Shown here piece after piece: positions 1 to 15,600 of a stretch of 64,000 nucleotides of DNA. Position numbers and translations under genes: made by a program. The stretch comes from Umbelopsis ramanniana AG (Eukaryota > Mucoromycota > Umbelopsidomycetes > Umbelopsidales > Umbelopsidaceae). The notes beneath the pieces are model-generated. The model searched no databases and was not told the origin of the DNA. It saw only the letters and a list, made by a program, of their open reading frames with translations. The number at the start of each line of letters is the position of its first letter. Within the stretch, counting starts at the first letter, position 1. Location of the stretch: positions 1 to 64,000 of the forward strand of contig NW_026252165.1 of the NCBI RefSeq assembly GCF_025399195.1, in the 5' to 3' direction.

Positions 1-1265
1 TCATGCTCAATAGACGGTCCGAACCATTCCATGTCAGTGCGGACTACGGTAAATGGCTGGTCAGGCTTGATCACCTTGTGAAGTTGAGCTTCTGTGGCAA
101 GGAGATGAATGAGTGAATTCTTGATATTCACAGCAGTATTGCTGGATCCTTCGTTGTACTCGTACGCAAAGTTAGATTGACTGTCTTGCGAGTCCGGAAG
201 GACAGAAAGGAGGCTGTTCTCGTGGGTGGTTCGTCGTAAGGAGTCAATGCCAGAATCTTGTCTTCGAGTTCTTCGGGAACTGATAGGGCCATCATCAATA
301 CTGTACATTTTTCTCAATTCACCTTTGATATGAACTGCAAATCGTACTCCAATGTATTGGAGGAAAAGTGCTGTGATGATGTCTTCGTCGAGAAAAGCTC
401 GATACCGTCCAGCCATAGATCGCCGAACATCCACATAAACTCCTTTCTCAGGCCAGTTCCAATACTTGACCGCCTTGAGTCGACTGGATAGAAGTGTCGC
501 AAGATCTTGAAGATACGGTTCGCTTTCCTTCAACTGCCTTAAAGTAGCTTGCTTCTCGGAGTTGAGCAAGTCACACCCCAACAGACCTTCCACACAGTTT
601 TTAAGTTCCCACACTGACATGTCTTCTTCAAGCAACTTCTTACAAAACTCCTCAGTGTCCTTTCTTGAAGTATCTAGTACTTTCTTAATCTTCACTTCCT
701 CTGTGTCAAAAGTCTTGTCCAGAAAAGCCTTGAAGGCGTCCGAATTGATTTGTCCAGCTTCGAAAACACGCTCTTCAAGTTCCTTGATCGTCTTTTCGCG
801 TTCCGTCATCTGTTCCTTCTTTTCTTTAGAGACTACATAGAAGTCACTATCCAAATCAGGAGATTCAGCTTCTGACAGCTCATCACGTAGACTCTTTCCA
901 TAAATGTAAGAGTAAGTGCACTTGCAGGTCGAGTATTGCATCTCCTTTCGAAAGCTATCGATCCAATGGCGTAAGAGCTGTTCACTAGTAGACGAATCCT
1001 TGGCAACGTTCTCAATGAAGAGTCGGGCACTCTCCATGTTCACATTTGTCTTGTGCTGCACTGGGGCCTCCTTGATTCCTTCATACAGAATTTCAATCTC
1101 TTGAACCAGGTCCTTGCTAGCATCCGCCTTTTCCAGTACACCGCTGTAGTGGCGATCCAAAACATCCTTTTGCCTTTGGAGCTCCATAATCTTCTCGCTA
1201 GTCACCTCATAGAGGATCTGGTTGAGAGAGGGCTTGCTTGCAGTTGCGGCTCCGCTATGCATCAT
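1..1265 (-). CDS. rvt-like (reverse-transcriptase-related) protein, 5' part, cut by window edge
   Basis: The frame is open for about 421 codons with no stop and runs off the left edge, so the C-terminal half is missing. The start is the first of two adjacent ATGs, with an in-frame stop upstream. The visible part is charged and helical, with likely coiled coil over residues 15-45 and 150-210. It then carries the stretches WNWPEKGVYVDVRRSMAGRY (about residue 265) and DIITALFLQYIGVRFAVH (about 290), and ends near FTVVRTDMEWFGPSIEH. I recall this layout from fungal rvt genes, which are single-copy cellular genes related to reverse transcriptases with an N-terminal coiled-coil region. On that reading the RTDMEWFGPS stretch would be RT motif A with its Asp, and the second catalytic motif lies outside the window. 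The gene is intronless as far as seen. The family call is from memory of motifs, not a search; otherwise it is an unknown conserved fungal protein. Confidence 0.5.
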   Translation of the reverse strand, partial: MMHSGAATASKPSLNQILYEVTSEKIMELQRQKDVLDRHYSGVLEKADASKDLVQEIEILYEGIKEAPVQHKTNVNMESARLFIENVAKDSSTSEQLLRHWIDSFRKEMQYSTCKCTYSYIYGKSLRDELSEAESPDLDSDFYVVSKEKKEQMTEREKTIKELEERVFEAGQINSDAFKAFLDKTFDTEEVKIKKVLDTSRKDTEEFCKKLLEEDMSVWELKNCVEGLLGCDLLNSEKQATLRQLKESEPYLQDLATLLSSRLKAVKYWNWPEKGVYVDVRRSMAGRYRAFLDEDIITALFLQYIGVRFAVHIKGELRKMYSIDDGPISSRRTRRQDSGIDSLRRTTHENSLLSVLPDSQDSQSNFAYEYNEGSSNTAVNIKNSLIHLLATEAQLHKVIKPDQPFTVVRTDMEWFGPSIEH

Positions 1266-1310
1266 TGTGAAAAGAGTTATCCTGTTTATGAAAATGGACG
1301 TCAAAAGACG

Positions 1311-1321
1311 CTATATTTATA
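1311..1321 (-). promoter_or_regulatory. TATA box of the rvt-like gene
   Basis: The minus strand reads TATAAATATAG about 45 bp upstream of the ATG. The distance implies a short 5' leader. This is pattern evidence only. Confidence 0.45.
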
Positions 1322-4079
1322 GACTTTTCTCAAAGCTCCCTGTGAAGGTATCCCCGCTCATATGTCGTACAATAATAGTGACTGCGACAGCCATCGACGC
1401 CTACCTTGTTTAAGCGCTTCTAGCGAGCAAGATCTGCAACGTTAGCGCGTAAACAACCTTCTGTGTCCGAAGCGAATATTGAAATGTTATTGGAGAAGGT
1501 GTCCATGTACTCGCTCTGCATCTAGCTTTGCCACCCATATTGCTCAAAGACTTCCGCAGTATTTAACAAAGTGATGGGCTTCCACATAAGTTTCAATGGC
1601 ACAGTCTATTTGGAAGACTTTGCCACCACAAAGAACTTGCTGCATTGAACCTTGTCAACTTTAAAAAAAAAAACCTTCACATTTTCAGACGACGACAGTA
1701 AGCATATGATCCTCGTACTATCGCCACCTTTGCCATTCGGCTGTCCTCATTACCTCATGCCAACTTTTTTTGCAGCTTGAGTTGAGATGCCTCATGAGAA
1801 GTGGTATTAGAAGAGTGCCTGGAAAATTTATGTATACTCCACTTCCACATTTTTTTTTTTTTTAATTTTGGTTCGCTTACAATCGCCTTTTTTGTTCTGG
1901 AAACACTAAAAGATTAAACGTCAATATACGGCTATGTCTGAGAACAGTAACCTTGAACAATCCAACTGCCAGGCAATGGCTCTGTGATGACTTAACCGTT
2001 TTACAAGCGAGCTCACAATTGAGCTCAATACTACGATACGGCACCCCGTATTTTACAGTTTTGGCGACAGTGTACTGACCATATGCGATTACCAGTGATT
2101 ACCAGTAGCTAAAGTGATTACAATCAACCCTGTCTGCCGACTAACCTCAATTTGACCTGTCACCATTTATCATTAGTTATGCTATACTCCATATAACGTC
2201 TACGAGCTTCTTGGGATGTATATCATTATTATAACAAACAGATATGGTCGTTCATGGATTGTACAACACCGCAGTTTCCTTAGTGTATAGTATGATTTCA
2301 GCATAATTCAATACATTGCCCTTGCCAGCAAAATCATTTATCAATTTGTACTGTGAATAATATTGTGAGTCAAAAAAATTATGCGAGAAACATTTGGCCA
2401 TCTTTAATGTGGATGCGGGCCGCCCAAAATGCTATGTACACTTTGCAGTTTGTTTAGCCCGATCGTCCAGTGTCCTAAAAGTATACTATATTGTCCATAA
2501 CCATTATATGCATATATCAATGAAGTTGTATTCGCAGTTTGTCGTTCTCCTAGCGTTGTCGGATGCAGAATCGTCGGTTCGCCTCATATTTGTTTAGGAA
2601 TTATATCATCCTGCGGGAACTTTCAATAGGTATTTGTAAGATCCCGCTGGTAACGTCAAGAAAAATGAAGTAACGGAAGCATTCAACAGGACTTTGATCT
2701 AATCAATATTGAACAACAAATAGTGGTATTTCCTCGTTACTTGTTAGGTTTGATGCAGTCATAACGGCTCGATATAGTTTATCACTTGTAGGTGGCAAGG
2801 TTCATCTTAAATATCTTGGATATCAACTCGTCATCCATAAGCTCATTTATCATTATCAGTATTACTCTACTATAGGCAATAACTAACCAGTACAGGTCGA
2901 TACCGATCGAATCCACGCTGCCGGTGACGATGGCGTTTCACCTTGATGAGGTTATGCACAAGCTGTTGGTCCCCAGAAGCTGCCCGAAATTTTAGTAAAC
3001 GGATCCGTGAGTAGGTAGTGTATGTATACCATCATCATATTCTGCAACGTGGACCATTTTGGCTATTGAACACACCCTCTGTAATTCACACACTAAGGCA
3101 CCATGTTTTAAGGCTTTGTCTAGATGATGGCGTTCTGTTTTTCTGGATTACATCCTCATATAGTACAAAATCAAAAGAGAGCATCCTAAGCATTTTATGT
3201 AGTCTTGACCGCATTTTAGTGAACGTGAACTATACGCCAATTCCACTATATCTAATTCAGACTGATTCAAGTTGAATGCATAGCATCTTAGGCAGGTAAC
3301 ACACCATTCGTGCTGGTTAAAAATTCATTCCTGTCGCTAATAGTTGTCGCTTTGTCCCTGAAAAATATGCTGTCATCCAGGCCAAGACGATAAATAGAGA
3401 GCTTCAGCATTATATTTTCGAGAGTGAGTGCAAGTGAGAAAATACAATGAGATGATCAACGCGCTAACCAGAAGAGACGATTATGGGCATAAGGAACTGT
3501 GAACATGAGGTGCCTTCATATAATCTACGCAAGGGAATGTTCAGATTGGCAGAGTCCCTGTCACGCTATCTGAAGTAAGGAAAATGCCGGACCACTCTCC
3601 AGGAATATGGAAGACAAGACCAAGAAGCCGCTAGATTCGGATACGATGTCAAAAACAAGAGCCTCAAATGCAACAATTAAAGGACAGGAGTTGGGTCACA
3701 TACTGCTCATTCATCAGGCGGGCTGATATCTTGGACCGCACACATCGTGGTGTAGATCTGGGACTGGATCTACAAAGGATCGCGCCGTAGTTCACGGGGA
3801 GGGGCACCGAAGGAGCATGAAGTTTCGGATGACTCCCTGCTCGATATTAAAGTGTAAAATTTCGAAGTGTGGCCAAAGTATCGCTCTTTTGCACCCAATA
3901 CCGCCAAATCTTTTGCATAAACTGAGGTTTCGTAGGTCAACCCCGAAAAAAATAGGGACGCTGCTGTATCAATGTCGTTATTGGCCATGCTACGAATCAG
4001 CTTAATGTGAAGGCAGTATGGGTTAACAATAAGTTTAGTTGATAATTTCTTTAGAGAGACTTAATGAGTAGTACCATTG
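1322..4079. other. gene-poor AT-rich intergenic DNA
   Basis: I see no convincing gene, RNA or intact element here. Short open frames lack coding character. Homopolymer A/T runs occur near 1663 and 1850. The stretch may hide old transposon debris, since the next block does. Confidence 0.4.
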
Positions 4080-4790
4080 CCATAAAGAGATCTCGTCTTG
4101 CAGATGTCATTCCTCATGGCACATAGATTGGAAGGTCGATGGAAAGAAATGATTCAAGAAGCATTCGGAGACGCCAGCTTTACACCCCTAAGAAAAACCA
4201 AACGGTATTATGGAGGGGTGGAGCACTCTACTAGACATGGTGCTCACAAATATGTTTAAAAAACATAAAAGCCGTAGGATGAGATTCTTCCTGGTAAATT
4301 TTAACAGCCGTGTACACACTGTAGCCAAGCGGTCTCAGTTCGAATTTGTGTATGACACTATCGCCCGTCATATCTAGTGACAACCCATCTTTAATCACCT
4401 ACCCAAGCAACTAAGAGAAATCAAGAATGTTCGGCGAAACCTGGTTTGACCATGTGTCCTTAATCGACAAGAGGCGACGACTTTACAAGAAAAACAGTGG
4501 GCTAAAATGGGTCTTGAACAAATGTACGACATAGACAGGAGCTAGAAGAAGCTCTTGAAGCAGGCGATTATGTACTTATCAGGAACGAAGCCCAATAAAA
4601 TTTTGAACCTCCCTAGCACGCCCCATAATAAGAACTACGAGCCAAGCCTCGAGACAAATAACACCTGACGGACGTTAAGGCAACGTTCTACCGGCTTTGA
4701 TGGCCAACACCGTATAATACCAGCGAGATTTGAGTCAACGCCAGTAGCCAGCCCACGGCACTAGAAGGCGATACGAGACAAAAGAGATTA
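4080..4790 (+). mobile_element. decayed Ty3/gypsy-like pol remnant (integrase tail)
   Basis: Broken reading frames on the plus strand resemble the end of a gypsy integrase. Near 4330 the frame reads RSQFEFVYDTIARHI, like the S-FE-VYG region of integrase. At about 4530-4590 it reads ELEEALEAGDYVLIRNEA, like the GD-VL-R motif of the integrase C-terminal domain. Further on (about 4670-4720) a frame reads PDGR then NVLPALMANTV after stops. At least six stops and frame changes interrupt it, so it is dead. No LTRs were found. Confidence 0.35.
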
Positions 4791-5292
4791 ATTTATGATG
4801 ACGTATTTGAAATGGTATGGTAGGGTCAACTTACGCACAGGTATCAAGCCCAGATATATAATCCAACGTTATAACAATGCCGAAATTCCTTTTCAAACGA
4901 TTTCGAAACGAAGGACGAGAAATGTCAATGCCAAAGCATCTCAAGAAAGAGTCATAATTGTTGATAAAAGCTTCTAAATATAAGTCTGAAGGACCTTATC
5001 GAAAATAGCACATATAAGTAAAATCCCTAAAGTACAGATACTTTAGAATATGTTGCTAGACAGTTTGCCTCGTTTGACTCAATATAATACAGTATACAAT
5101 CGCCTTGAATCGTAGCATGAATGACGTAAAATGCATATACTTAAAGAGTTATCATTTGTAGCTTAAATGAGTAATAAAAGTCGGCATGTAATCAGGTGGG
5201 TTTGAGGTATTACCGATTTGCGATAGTTGAAAAACAAAAGCATATCTTATCTTTGGAATATAATAACTATAATTTCAAAAATTTTATCGACA
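4791..5292. other. intergenic, nothing recognised
   Basis: AT-rich sequence between the retroelement remnant and the tRNA gene. No supported feature. Confidence 0.4.
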
Positions 5293-5364
5293 GCCAAGAT
5301 AGTATAGTGGTCATTATCTCTCGTTGTGGCCGAGAAGACCCTGGTTCGATTCCAGGTCTTGGCA
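5293..5364 (+). tRNA. tRNA-His (anticodon GTG)
   Basis: It folds as a complete 72-nt cloverleaf. The acceptor stem pairs GCCAAGA with TCTTGGC, followed by discriminator A. The anticodon stem TCTCG/CGAGA closes a 7-nt loop TTGTGGC with anticodon GTG. The T arm is CCTGG-TTCGATT-CCAGG and matches the internal B box. There is no intron and no encoded CCA. As in other eukaryotes, the extra G at position -1 would be added after transcription (known biology). A T-run follows within 20 bp. Confidence 0.93.
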
Positions 5365-5375
5365 TCTCGTAATTA

Positions 5376-5381
5376 TTTTTT
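5376..5381 (+). terminator. RNA polymerase III T-run after tRNA-His
   Basis: Six consecutive T residues lie 12 nt past the mature 3' end, a standard Pol III stop signal. Confidence 0.7.
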
Positions 5382-5912
5382 CGATTGGTCAAAAAATCGA
5401 ATGCCAATTTTTTGGTTTCTCTCATCCAATCATTTTTTTACAGCCAGCCAATCACGATCCGCGCTGCCTCGTAGAGGTGTTTGGGATACTTCATCCCATT
5501 TAGCAATTTTAGGCTTTCGAATGATTCGGTGCTAGTTTGAGAAAAGAAGCATTAAAAAGTGGTTTTTTATGCTCAATTTTAGGTCTGCTTTTGTGATTGA
5601 ATCTTAGCCAATATAAGGTTGAGCCATTTCTTTAGGCAAGGTTGACATGAATGTTTTCAGCTATGCTTCAAAGGTATGGATTAAAGAATTATGAACGATT
5701 TATAATATGAAAAGAGCTGAATTTGAGGATGGGTGGCCGAGCAGGTAGCGAAATTGAGTGGGCTGGTCTTGCGCTGCAAAGGCAAGCGGGTACAGCGTGT
5801 CAAAGTAGCGAGTAATTGAAACTGCGCGAGATTTATTATATGGCCCAGTTGACTGGAGTATGCACTTGCATTTTCTTTTGCGTGTGTAGTCTGAGCTAGT
5901 GTGATCTTAGGA
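5382..5912. other. intergenic / DHX35 upstream region
   Basis: Contains a stretch near 5730-5745 that looks like the 5' half of a Ser/Leu-type tRNA (A-box-like TGGCCGAGCAGG) but no B box. Otherwise it is the presumed promoter of the helicase gene. Confidence 0.35.
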
Positions 5913-8921
<3,009 letters not shown>

Positions 8922-9667
8922 GCCTGGATGGTAGAGGATTTTATTGGATCACGAATGCATTTGACGAGGTACCAAGAAGGAGGACTTGGAAGTTGATAAT
9001 TGATAGAATGTGATTATAAGTCTTAAAAGTATATAAAAGTAGCATACCACAATGCGGCAGATCCAAGATGGAACATGTACGTAGTCATATCCAGGTTGCC
9101 GTTTTACGAATAAGCATTTGCAATTTGCCACTTAAATAACGGTTGGTGGGAATGAAAGATTGCCTACTAATAGCGCTACTTTTAGTTGGTGGAATGAGGA
9201 CGAGGATGTGGTTATGGGCTCTAGAGCCACTGTTTTGTTCTTTTGTATTATAAATATTAAAAGCTTCTATCTATTGTCTCCCAGATCTCTTTGCCGCGCT
9301 AGCATGTTCGCCTTTGTCGCCCGGAGAGTATTGAACGTTGTAAACTAATTTTCTTTGTGAATTTTTCATCTGTTCTTAAGAGAGAGGTCACCACATCCTC
9401 GTCCTCATTCCGCCAACTGACAGTATGTATCAGCTTGCGCATCTGTAATTGACAGTCATTGGCTGGTTTGTGTCTGTTGGTCAGACGTCGCTGCTAAAAT
9501 ACACCATGTGTCTTAATTTATCCACTTTCGAAAAAATAGCTGTACACAAGATAGATGAACCGGAAGAAGACATGCAAAACAATGAAGGCTAAATAAAGGT
9601 ATGATAATAGGTAATTATCTTGGCACTAATCACATCCGATATGCAATGTTTCTCCAGTTTATTCAGT
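8922..9667. other. convergent intergenic region
   Basis: Lies between the 3' ends of DHX35 (+) and the ANK-HET gene (-). It holds presumed 3' UTRs and nothing else that I recognise. Confidence 0.4.
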
Positions 9668-12600
9668 TTACACCACCCAAGTGCCATCTTCGTTTATCCT
9701 GCGACGTTTTCTATCTCGACGACGATACTGCCAATTTCCAACAATAGTTGTTCCAGCTCGTTCAGGCTTATCACCGAGCCAGATTCTTTCGAATTCCGCA
9801 GTGCTCTCGTCAAATAGCCTTTCAAATTCATTTTCCTCTATCTGGCAGCATTGGAGTCGATAACAAAGGTTGATGGGTAGTCCACCGCCTGTCTGCAGAT
9901 CTTTATCATATATCTCCACTAAAATAAGGGATCGGATGTCGTGCACGATAGCCAGCTGAACAGAGGGCGATATTTGAAGTTCTAGCCTTTTTGCCACCTC
10001 TAGCAAACTATCCACACCTAGAGATCGATTCCTCGCAAATGTATAATCCTTCCAACGATCCAGCATGTGCATTATTTGTTTCACATTTTGTGAGCTGACA
10101 AGCTGGACCTCAATACATATCCCAAAGTGACTGATCATAATGGGTGCGGAAGCTATTGTACAATTTGAAATCAAATTGTAGGATACACCAGTATCAGGTA
10201 AATAATTGACATACGTCGTCTGTGAGATCTGGAAGCTTAAGAAGGACAAATCGCCGTGTTGAATTGCGAGCTGATGCAATAGTCTCGCGCGAGATCGGCT
10301 TCCTTCGCCATAGGACAATGTCAAGTCGATGGAAAAGATTCCCGCCAAAGCATAAGCCATATCTTCATCGCGAGTTGTCTTTCGAACATCCATCCTTGCC
10401 AATATCTCAGAAGCATTTCCTATACGATAGCATAAGTGAAGATCGAGAGTACAGAGGTTATGATCTTGATCATTAGCCAATTGCTGGATTGTGGCAAGCT
10501 TCCCTTCCTGTGTAATTCCGCGCAGAATACCTGCGGCAGCTCCTTCTTGTAGACACCATCCTCTGCTGCGCCAGACTTTCAGAGTAGTATTTGAATCAAG
10601 TACAACAGCGGCACAGCTAGCATACCATTTGTACATTGAACGAATAGCTTCATCAAGCTCTGATAAATTTGATTTGTCAATGCAAATTGTGTCGATCCAT
10701 ACGTAGTCTGTATATTCTTGCAACACTTTCTTAATACGATGTAGCTTTCTTGACATCTCGCTAATACCAACTGCGTGGCCATGAGCTTGTTTACTTTCCA
10801 TCGTATCTTGATAACCAACCTCAACATCGTTCCATCTATGGGTGACGAAGATGACTTTTCTGGAATCGATGTTATTTATTAGCTTATCTTGACGCAAATC
10901 CCATACACGATTTACGATATGACCATGCCGCTCTCTCCAAATATTCATTCCAACAGATTTCGCAGCAGCTACTGGTGATAGTGGCCTGTGGACAGACTGT
11001 GAAGCACAGGGACACCGGCGTCGATTTTGAATATGCCATTCCACTGATATATTATTCGAATGAACATTTTGGGTAGAGGACAGTTGGACACCAAGCACAG
11101 CTTGGACCAGCTTCTCAACAAGTCCGTCGCCACCAATGATACTGAGAATACTGAGTCCTGCTATCAATACAGCATGTACATTGGTTGCCAGCTTTTGTTC
11201 TGAACCTCCAAGCAGGTCGGAAAACGCTTCTTGATCGATCCGAGTGGATGATATTCTACAAACATAGACAGCATTGACGAATTGAAGATATGGATGCTTT
11301 TCGTGCCACTGTGATATAGACAAATTGGTCCTCTCAGAAGGAATCTGCACAATCAATCGACCTGGTTCTCGAATGATGCCATTCATTTTGTCAAAGTGAG
11401 CTGCCCATTTTGGAGGCTTTGTATCGATACATTGGCTAGAAACCAATTTGAAGAAATTGCCGGATGTAGTAAATGTGATATCAACACAGCTGAATAAGGA
11501 TTGAATAATAGTTGCGATACGCTTATCAATGGATCTTGTGTCCAACAGCTTTGATCGTGGTTCATGTGGAGCTATTGTTGCAGGAGCAGTGTTCTCGCTT
11601 TCTTTTTCGTCAGCAACCGAATAGCCGTCTAACTGAAGGACCTTAAATTGCGGAAAATCAGCTCCATACTTGTGCTTAGTCTTATATAATAGGCTGTGGT
11701 TGTCCAATCCAACTTTAGAAGCAACGCGAGATAAATTGAAGTCAATATCGGATAAGAAAATTGCTCAGATATACATGCAACGATACGTACCTTGTTTCCT
11801 GGCTATGCCATTGCTTGTCAATTTTTTCCGAGGTATATAAGGTTGATCGATGTCATCTACGCTTACATCTACATAAACATACACAGCTTCAGGTTCATTT
11901 TGACTTTCTCCTTTCTCTTCATCTTTATATTCCTCTGGTTCTACTTCTGCTTCTAATTTAATCACTTGTGATAAGTCCGAAGTTGCGCTCCACGATGCTT
12001 TTAACTGTCGATTAGAGGGTTCAATCAACATTTGTCGCAGTGTTGAGAATTCCTCTTCCAAAATATCCATTATCTCTTTCATCCCTGTAAGGTCAGCACC
12101 GGCCTGGATAAGCAATTTTATCACTGCAATGAAGTCGCGCCATAGTACATAGCTGTTTCCGCTTGGGTGCGTAAGCGAAAGTGTTCCCAGAATGCTTTGA
12201 TTATAAGGTGGGCTGTCAACAGAAGCATTATGATCCAGTAATATCTTGACTAAATCTGAGTTATGGTTCTCTGCCGCATAATGCAAAGGAGTAAAACCAA
12301 TATTATCAGAAGAGTTGACGTTTGCTCCATGATCAATCATCAGAGCACACTCCTCTGTGAGCCCTTTTTCGGCTGCTATATGCAAAGCAGTTCCACTCCA
12401 TGCCTTTTTCGCGTCGATATTCGCACCTCGCCTTAATAATAGTGTAATTAATTTTAAGTTCTTTGTTTCAGTGGCGATATGTAGTGCTGTTGATTGCTCT
12501 GTGAATTCTATGGCATCAATATCGACACCAAAGTCAATCAACAAATTTGCCATGTCAAGTGAACCATGTTCACTGGCAACGTGAAGAGCCGTTTCACCTT

Positions 12601-15600
12601 CCTCGTTCTTCGCATTGATGTCCACTCCTTGTTGAAGTAATATATCAGCTGCTTCGCAATTGCCCTTTCTAGCAGCATAGTGGAGAGCCGTATTACCTTC
12701 TTCATCGCTACTATGGATGTTGTAGTCGCAATTCAGCAATATCCGCAGCGCTTCAATTTGACTCAGGAAAGCATAATGGTGTAGAGCTGCTTGATGTAAG
12801 TCCTTTTTGTTCGTAGCCGTTATACAAGCTCCGCGATGAATTAGTGTGGACAACATTCCCGCATATTGACCAGCCAAGAATAAAGGTGATAGTCCATCCT
12901 CATTTAGCGATTCAATGTCTGCGCCATTGTCCAAAAGATATTTGACCACATCAATCTTTCCATGCTGTGATGCTCTATGTAATGTTGCGTTCATATAGTA
13001 TACTTCCTTACTGTTATCAACCATGTCCAAGGCTCTCTGGATTAGAGCAACTTGTCCGGCGTCCGTAGCCAAATATAATAGCCACAGCATACTATCTCCA
13101 GATTCCCCTATTTTTGCGCCTGCATCCTTCAGTTGGCAAACTATATCGACATGACCTTTTGATATTGCCACTTCAATCGGTGATTTTTCGTTTTCATTTT
13201 CAGCGTCAATATTGGCGTTACAGTCGATTAATGTAGCAACGATATTGGAATGGTTGAATTGTGCAGCAAGATGAAGAGCGGTATCACCCTGTTTGGTTTT
13301 AGCTTCAACATCTGCCTTTTTCCGCAATAGCAACTCAAGAGTAGCCAAATGGCCATTCTTAGCCGACCAGTGTAGAGCTGTTAGTGAGTCGTTGTCAGAT
13401 GCTTCTATATTAGCCTTCTTCTCGATCAATAGAGAAACCATATCCAATTCAGCGGCTTTTGCTGCTATCACTAATGGAGTTTCACCGTTTGCATCGATAG
13501 CTTCAATATCAGCACCATGTTCTAAGAGAAGGGTTGCCGTTGGAATATCACCAGCTCCCGACAGTTTTGCAAGAATACCTTTTCCATTTTTAGACTTTGG
13601 GTTCATTTCTGCATCGCTGTTAAGTAGTTCAGATACTGTTGACTGATGCTCGGTTCTCGCTGGCAAATGAGATTTGGATTCTGAATTATCATCCTTGATG
13701 TCAATGGTAGCGCCATATGTGAGCAGAAGTTCTACTAACTCTTTATGTCCATTCTCTACGACTATTTGAAGCGCACTTTCTGAATGGTTATTCTTCAAAT
13801 CAACAGTGGCGCCATAATTTAGAAGCAGCTGCACTATCCTTTCAAATCCATCATTTGCGGCAAAGTGAAGCGCAGTATCTAAATCGCTATTCTGAAAATC
13901 AACAGTGGCACCATGATTTAAAAGTAGCTGTACTACTTTTTCATGTCCATACTGTGCAGCCATGTGAAGTGCAGTGTTGGAATTATGACTTTGCAAATCG
14001 ACAGTGGCACCATGGTTCAAAAGTAGCTGCACTACTTCTTCAAATCCATTATTTGCGGCAAAGTGAAGCGCAGCATTTAAATTGCTATTTTTCAAATCAA
14101 CAGTGGCACCATAATTTAAAAGTAGTACAGCTACTTTTTCACGTCCATACTGTGCAGCCATGTGAAGTGCAGTGTTTGAATCATTATTTTGCAAATTTAC
14201 AGTTGCACCATGGTTTAAAAGCAGCTGTACTACTTTTTCATGTCCATACCTGGCAGCGGAGTGAAGTGCAGTGTCTGAATACTTATTTTGCAAATCGATA
14301 GTGGCACCATGATTTAAAAGCAGCTGTACTACTTTTTCATGTCCATACCTGGCAGCGGAGTGAAGTGCAGTGTCTGAATACTTATTTTGCAAATCGATAG
14401 TGGCACCATGATTTAAAAGTATCTGCACTACTTCTTCAGATATGTTATGTGTAGCCAGGTAAAGTGCAGTTTCTGACTGGCCGTTGCGTGTGTCAACACT
14501 TGCACCATGGTTTAAAAGTAGCTGTACTGCTTTTCCGTGTCCATACTTTGCAGCCAAGTGAAGTGCAGTGTTTGTATTATCATTTTGAGAATCAACAGTG
14601 GCACCATAGTTTAAAAGTAGCTGTATTGCTTTTCCATGTCCATACTTGGCAGCCAAGTGAAGTGCAGTGTCTAAATCTCTATTTTGCAAATCTATAGTTG
14701 CACCATGGCTCAGAAGCAGCTGCACTACTTTTTCATATCCATTAATTGTAGCTAAGTGAAGTGCAGTATTTGAACTGCTATTTTGCAAATCTACAGTGGC
14801 ACCATGGTTTAGTAGCAGCTGTATTATTTCTTCTAATCCAGTGTTTGCAGCCAAGTGAAGCGCAGCATTTAAATCGCTACCTTGCAAATCTACAGTGGCA
14901 CCGTGGTTCAGCAGCAGCTGTACCATTGTTTCAGACCTATTCCATACAGCCAAGTGAAGTGCAGTATCTGATTTGCTATTTTGCAAGTCTACAGTTGCAC
15001 CATGTTTCAGAAGCAGCTGCACTATTTCTTCGTATCCATATATCGAAGCCAAGTGAAGTGCAGTGCCTAAATTTATATTTTGTAGATCTACAGTTGCATC
15101 ATGGTTCAGAAGCATCTGTACTACCCTTTCCCATCCATTATTTGTGGCAAAGTGAAGTGCAGTATTTGAATTGTTATTTTGCAGATCGACAGTTGCACCA
15201 TGCTTCAGAAGCAGCTGCACTATGTTTTCATATCCATATCTTGCAGCCAAGCAAAGTGCAGTATTTGAATAGTCATTTCGCAAATCTACGATTGCACCAT
15301 GGTTCAGAAGCAGTTGTACTACTTCTTCGAATCCGTTGCTTGTGGCCAAGTGAAGCGCAGTTTCCGATTGGCCGTTGCGTGCGTCAACACTTGCGCCAAG
15401 TTTAACCAACATGCTTACTGCTCCTTGAATCCCGCTCTGCGCTGCCAGGTGAAGTGCAGTCATCCCCTCGGTATTCTTCCAAGCAACGTCGGCCCCAAGT
15501 TTTAGTACGCTCCTGATTTCGTCGATATTGCCGTTAATTATTGAACCGAACCATTGAAATTGAAGATCGCCATCATCGTTAATATTGCTCTTGTGTTGGT

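Noticed and set aside
4795-4977. 60-aa plus-strand frame after the gypsy ghost
   Set aside because: Short, no recognisable motif, in decayed AT-rich sequence.
5725-5800. Possible second tRNA (Ser/Leu type, A-box-like TGGCCGAGCAGG)
   Set aside because: No B box, no T arm and no pairing acceptor stem; at best a tRNA 5'-half remnant.
9668-11707. HET frame as a separate gene
   Set aside because: It has no ATG near its beginning (the frame opens at TTG) and joins in phase to the ankyrin exon through a standard intron. The fusion is the simpler model, though transcripts are needed.
14214-15400. Regular repeats that could suggest a CRISPR-like or satellite array
   Set aside because: The period is 99 bp, matches 33-residue ankyrin units and keeps a single coding frame; there are no unique spacers.
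13855-15405. Series of plus-strand open frames (for example 14761-15405, 214 aa)
   Set aside because: They are antisense shadows of the ankyrin repeats. The periodic Ala/Leu-rich repeats of the minus strand keep the opposite frame open.
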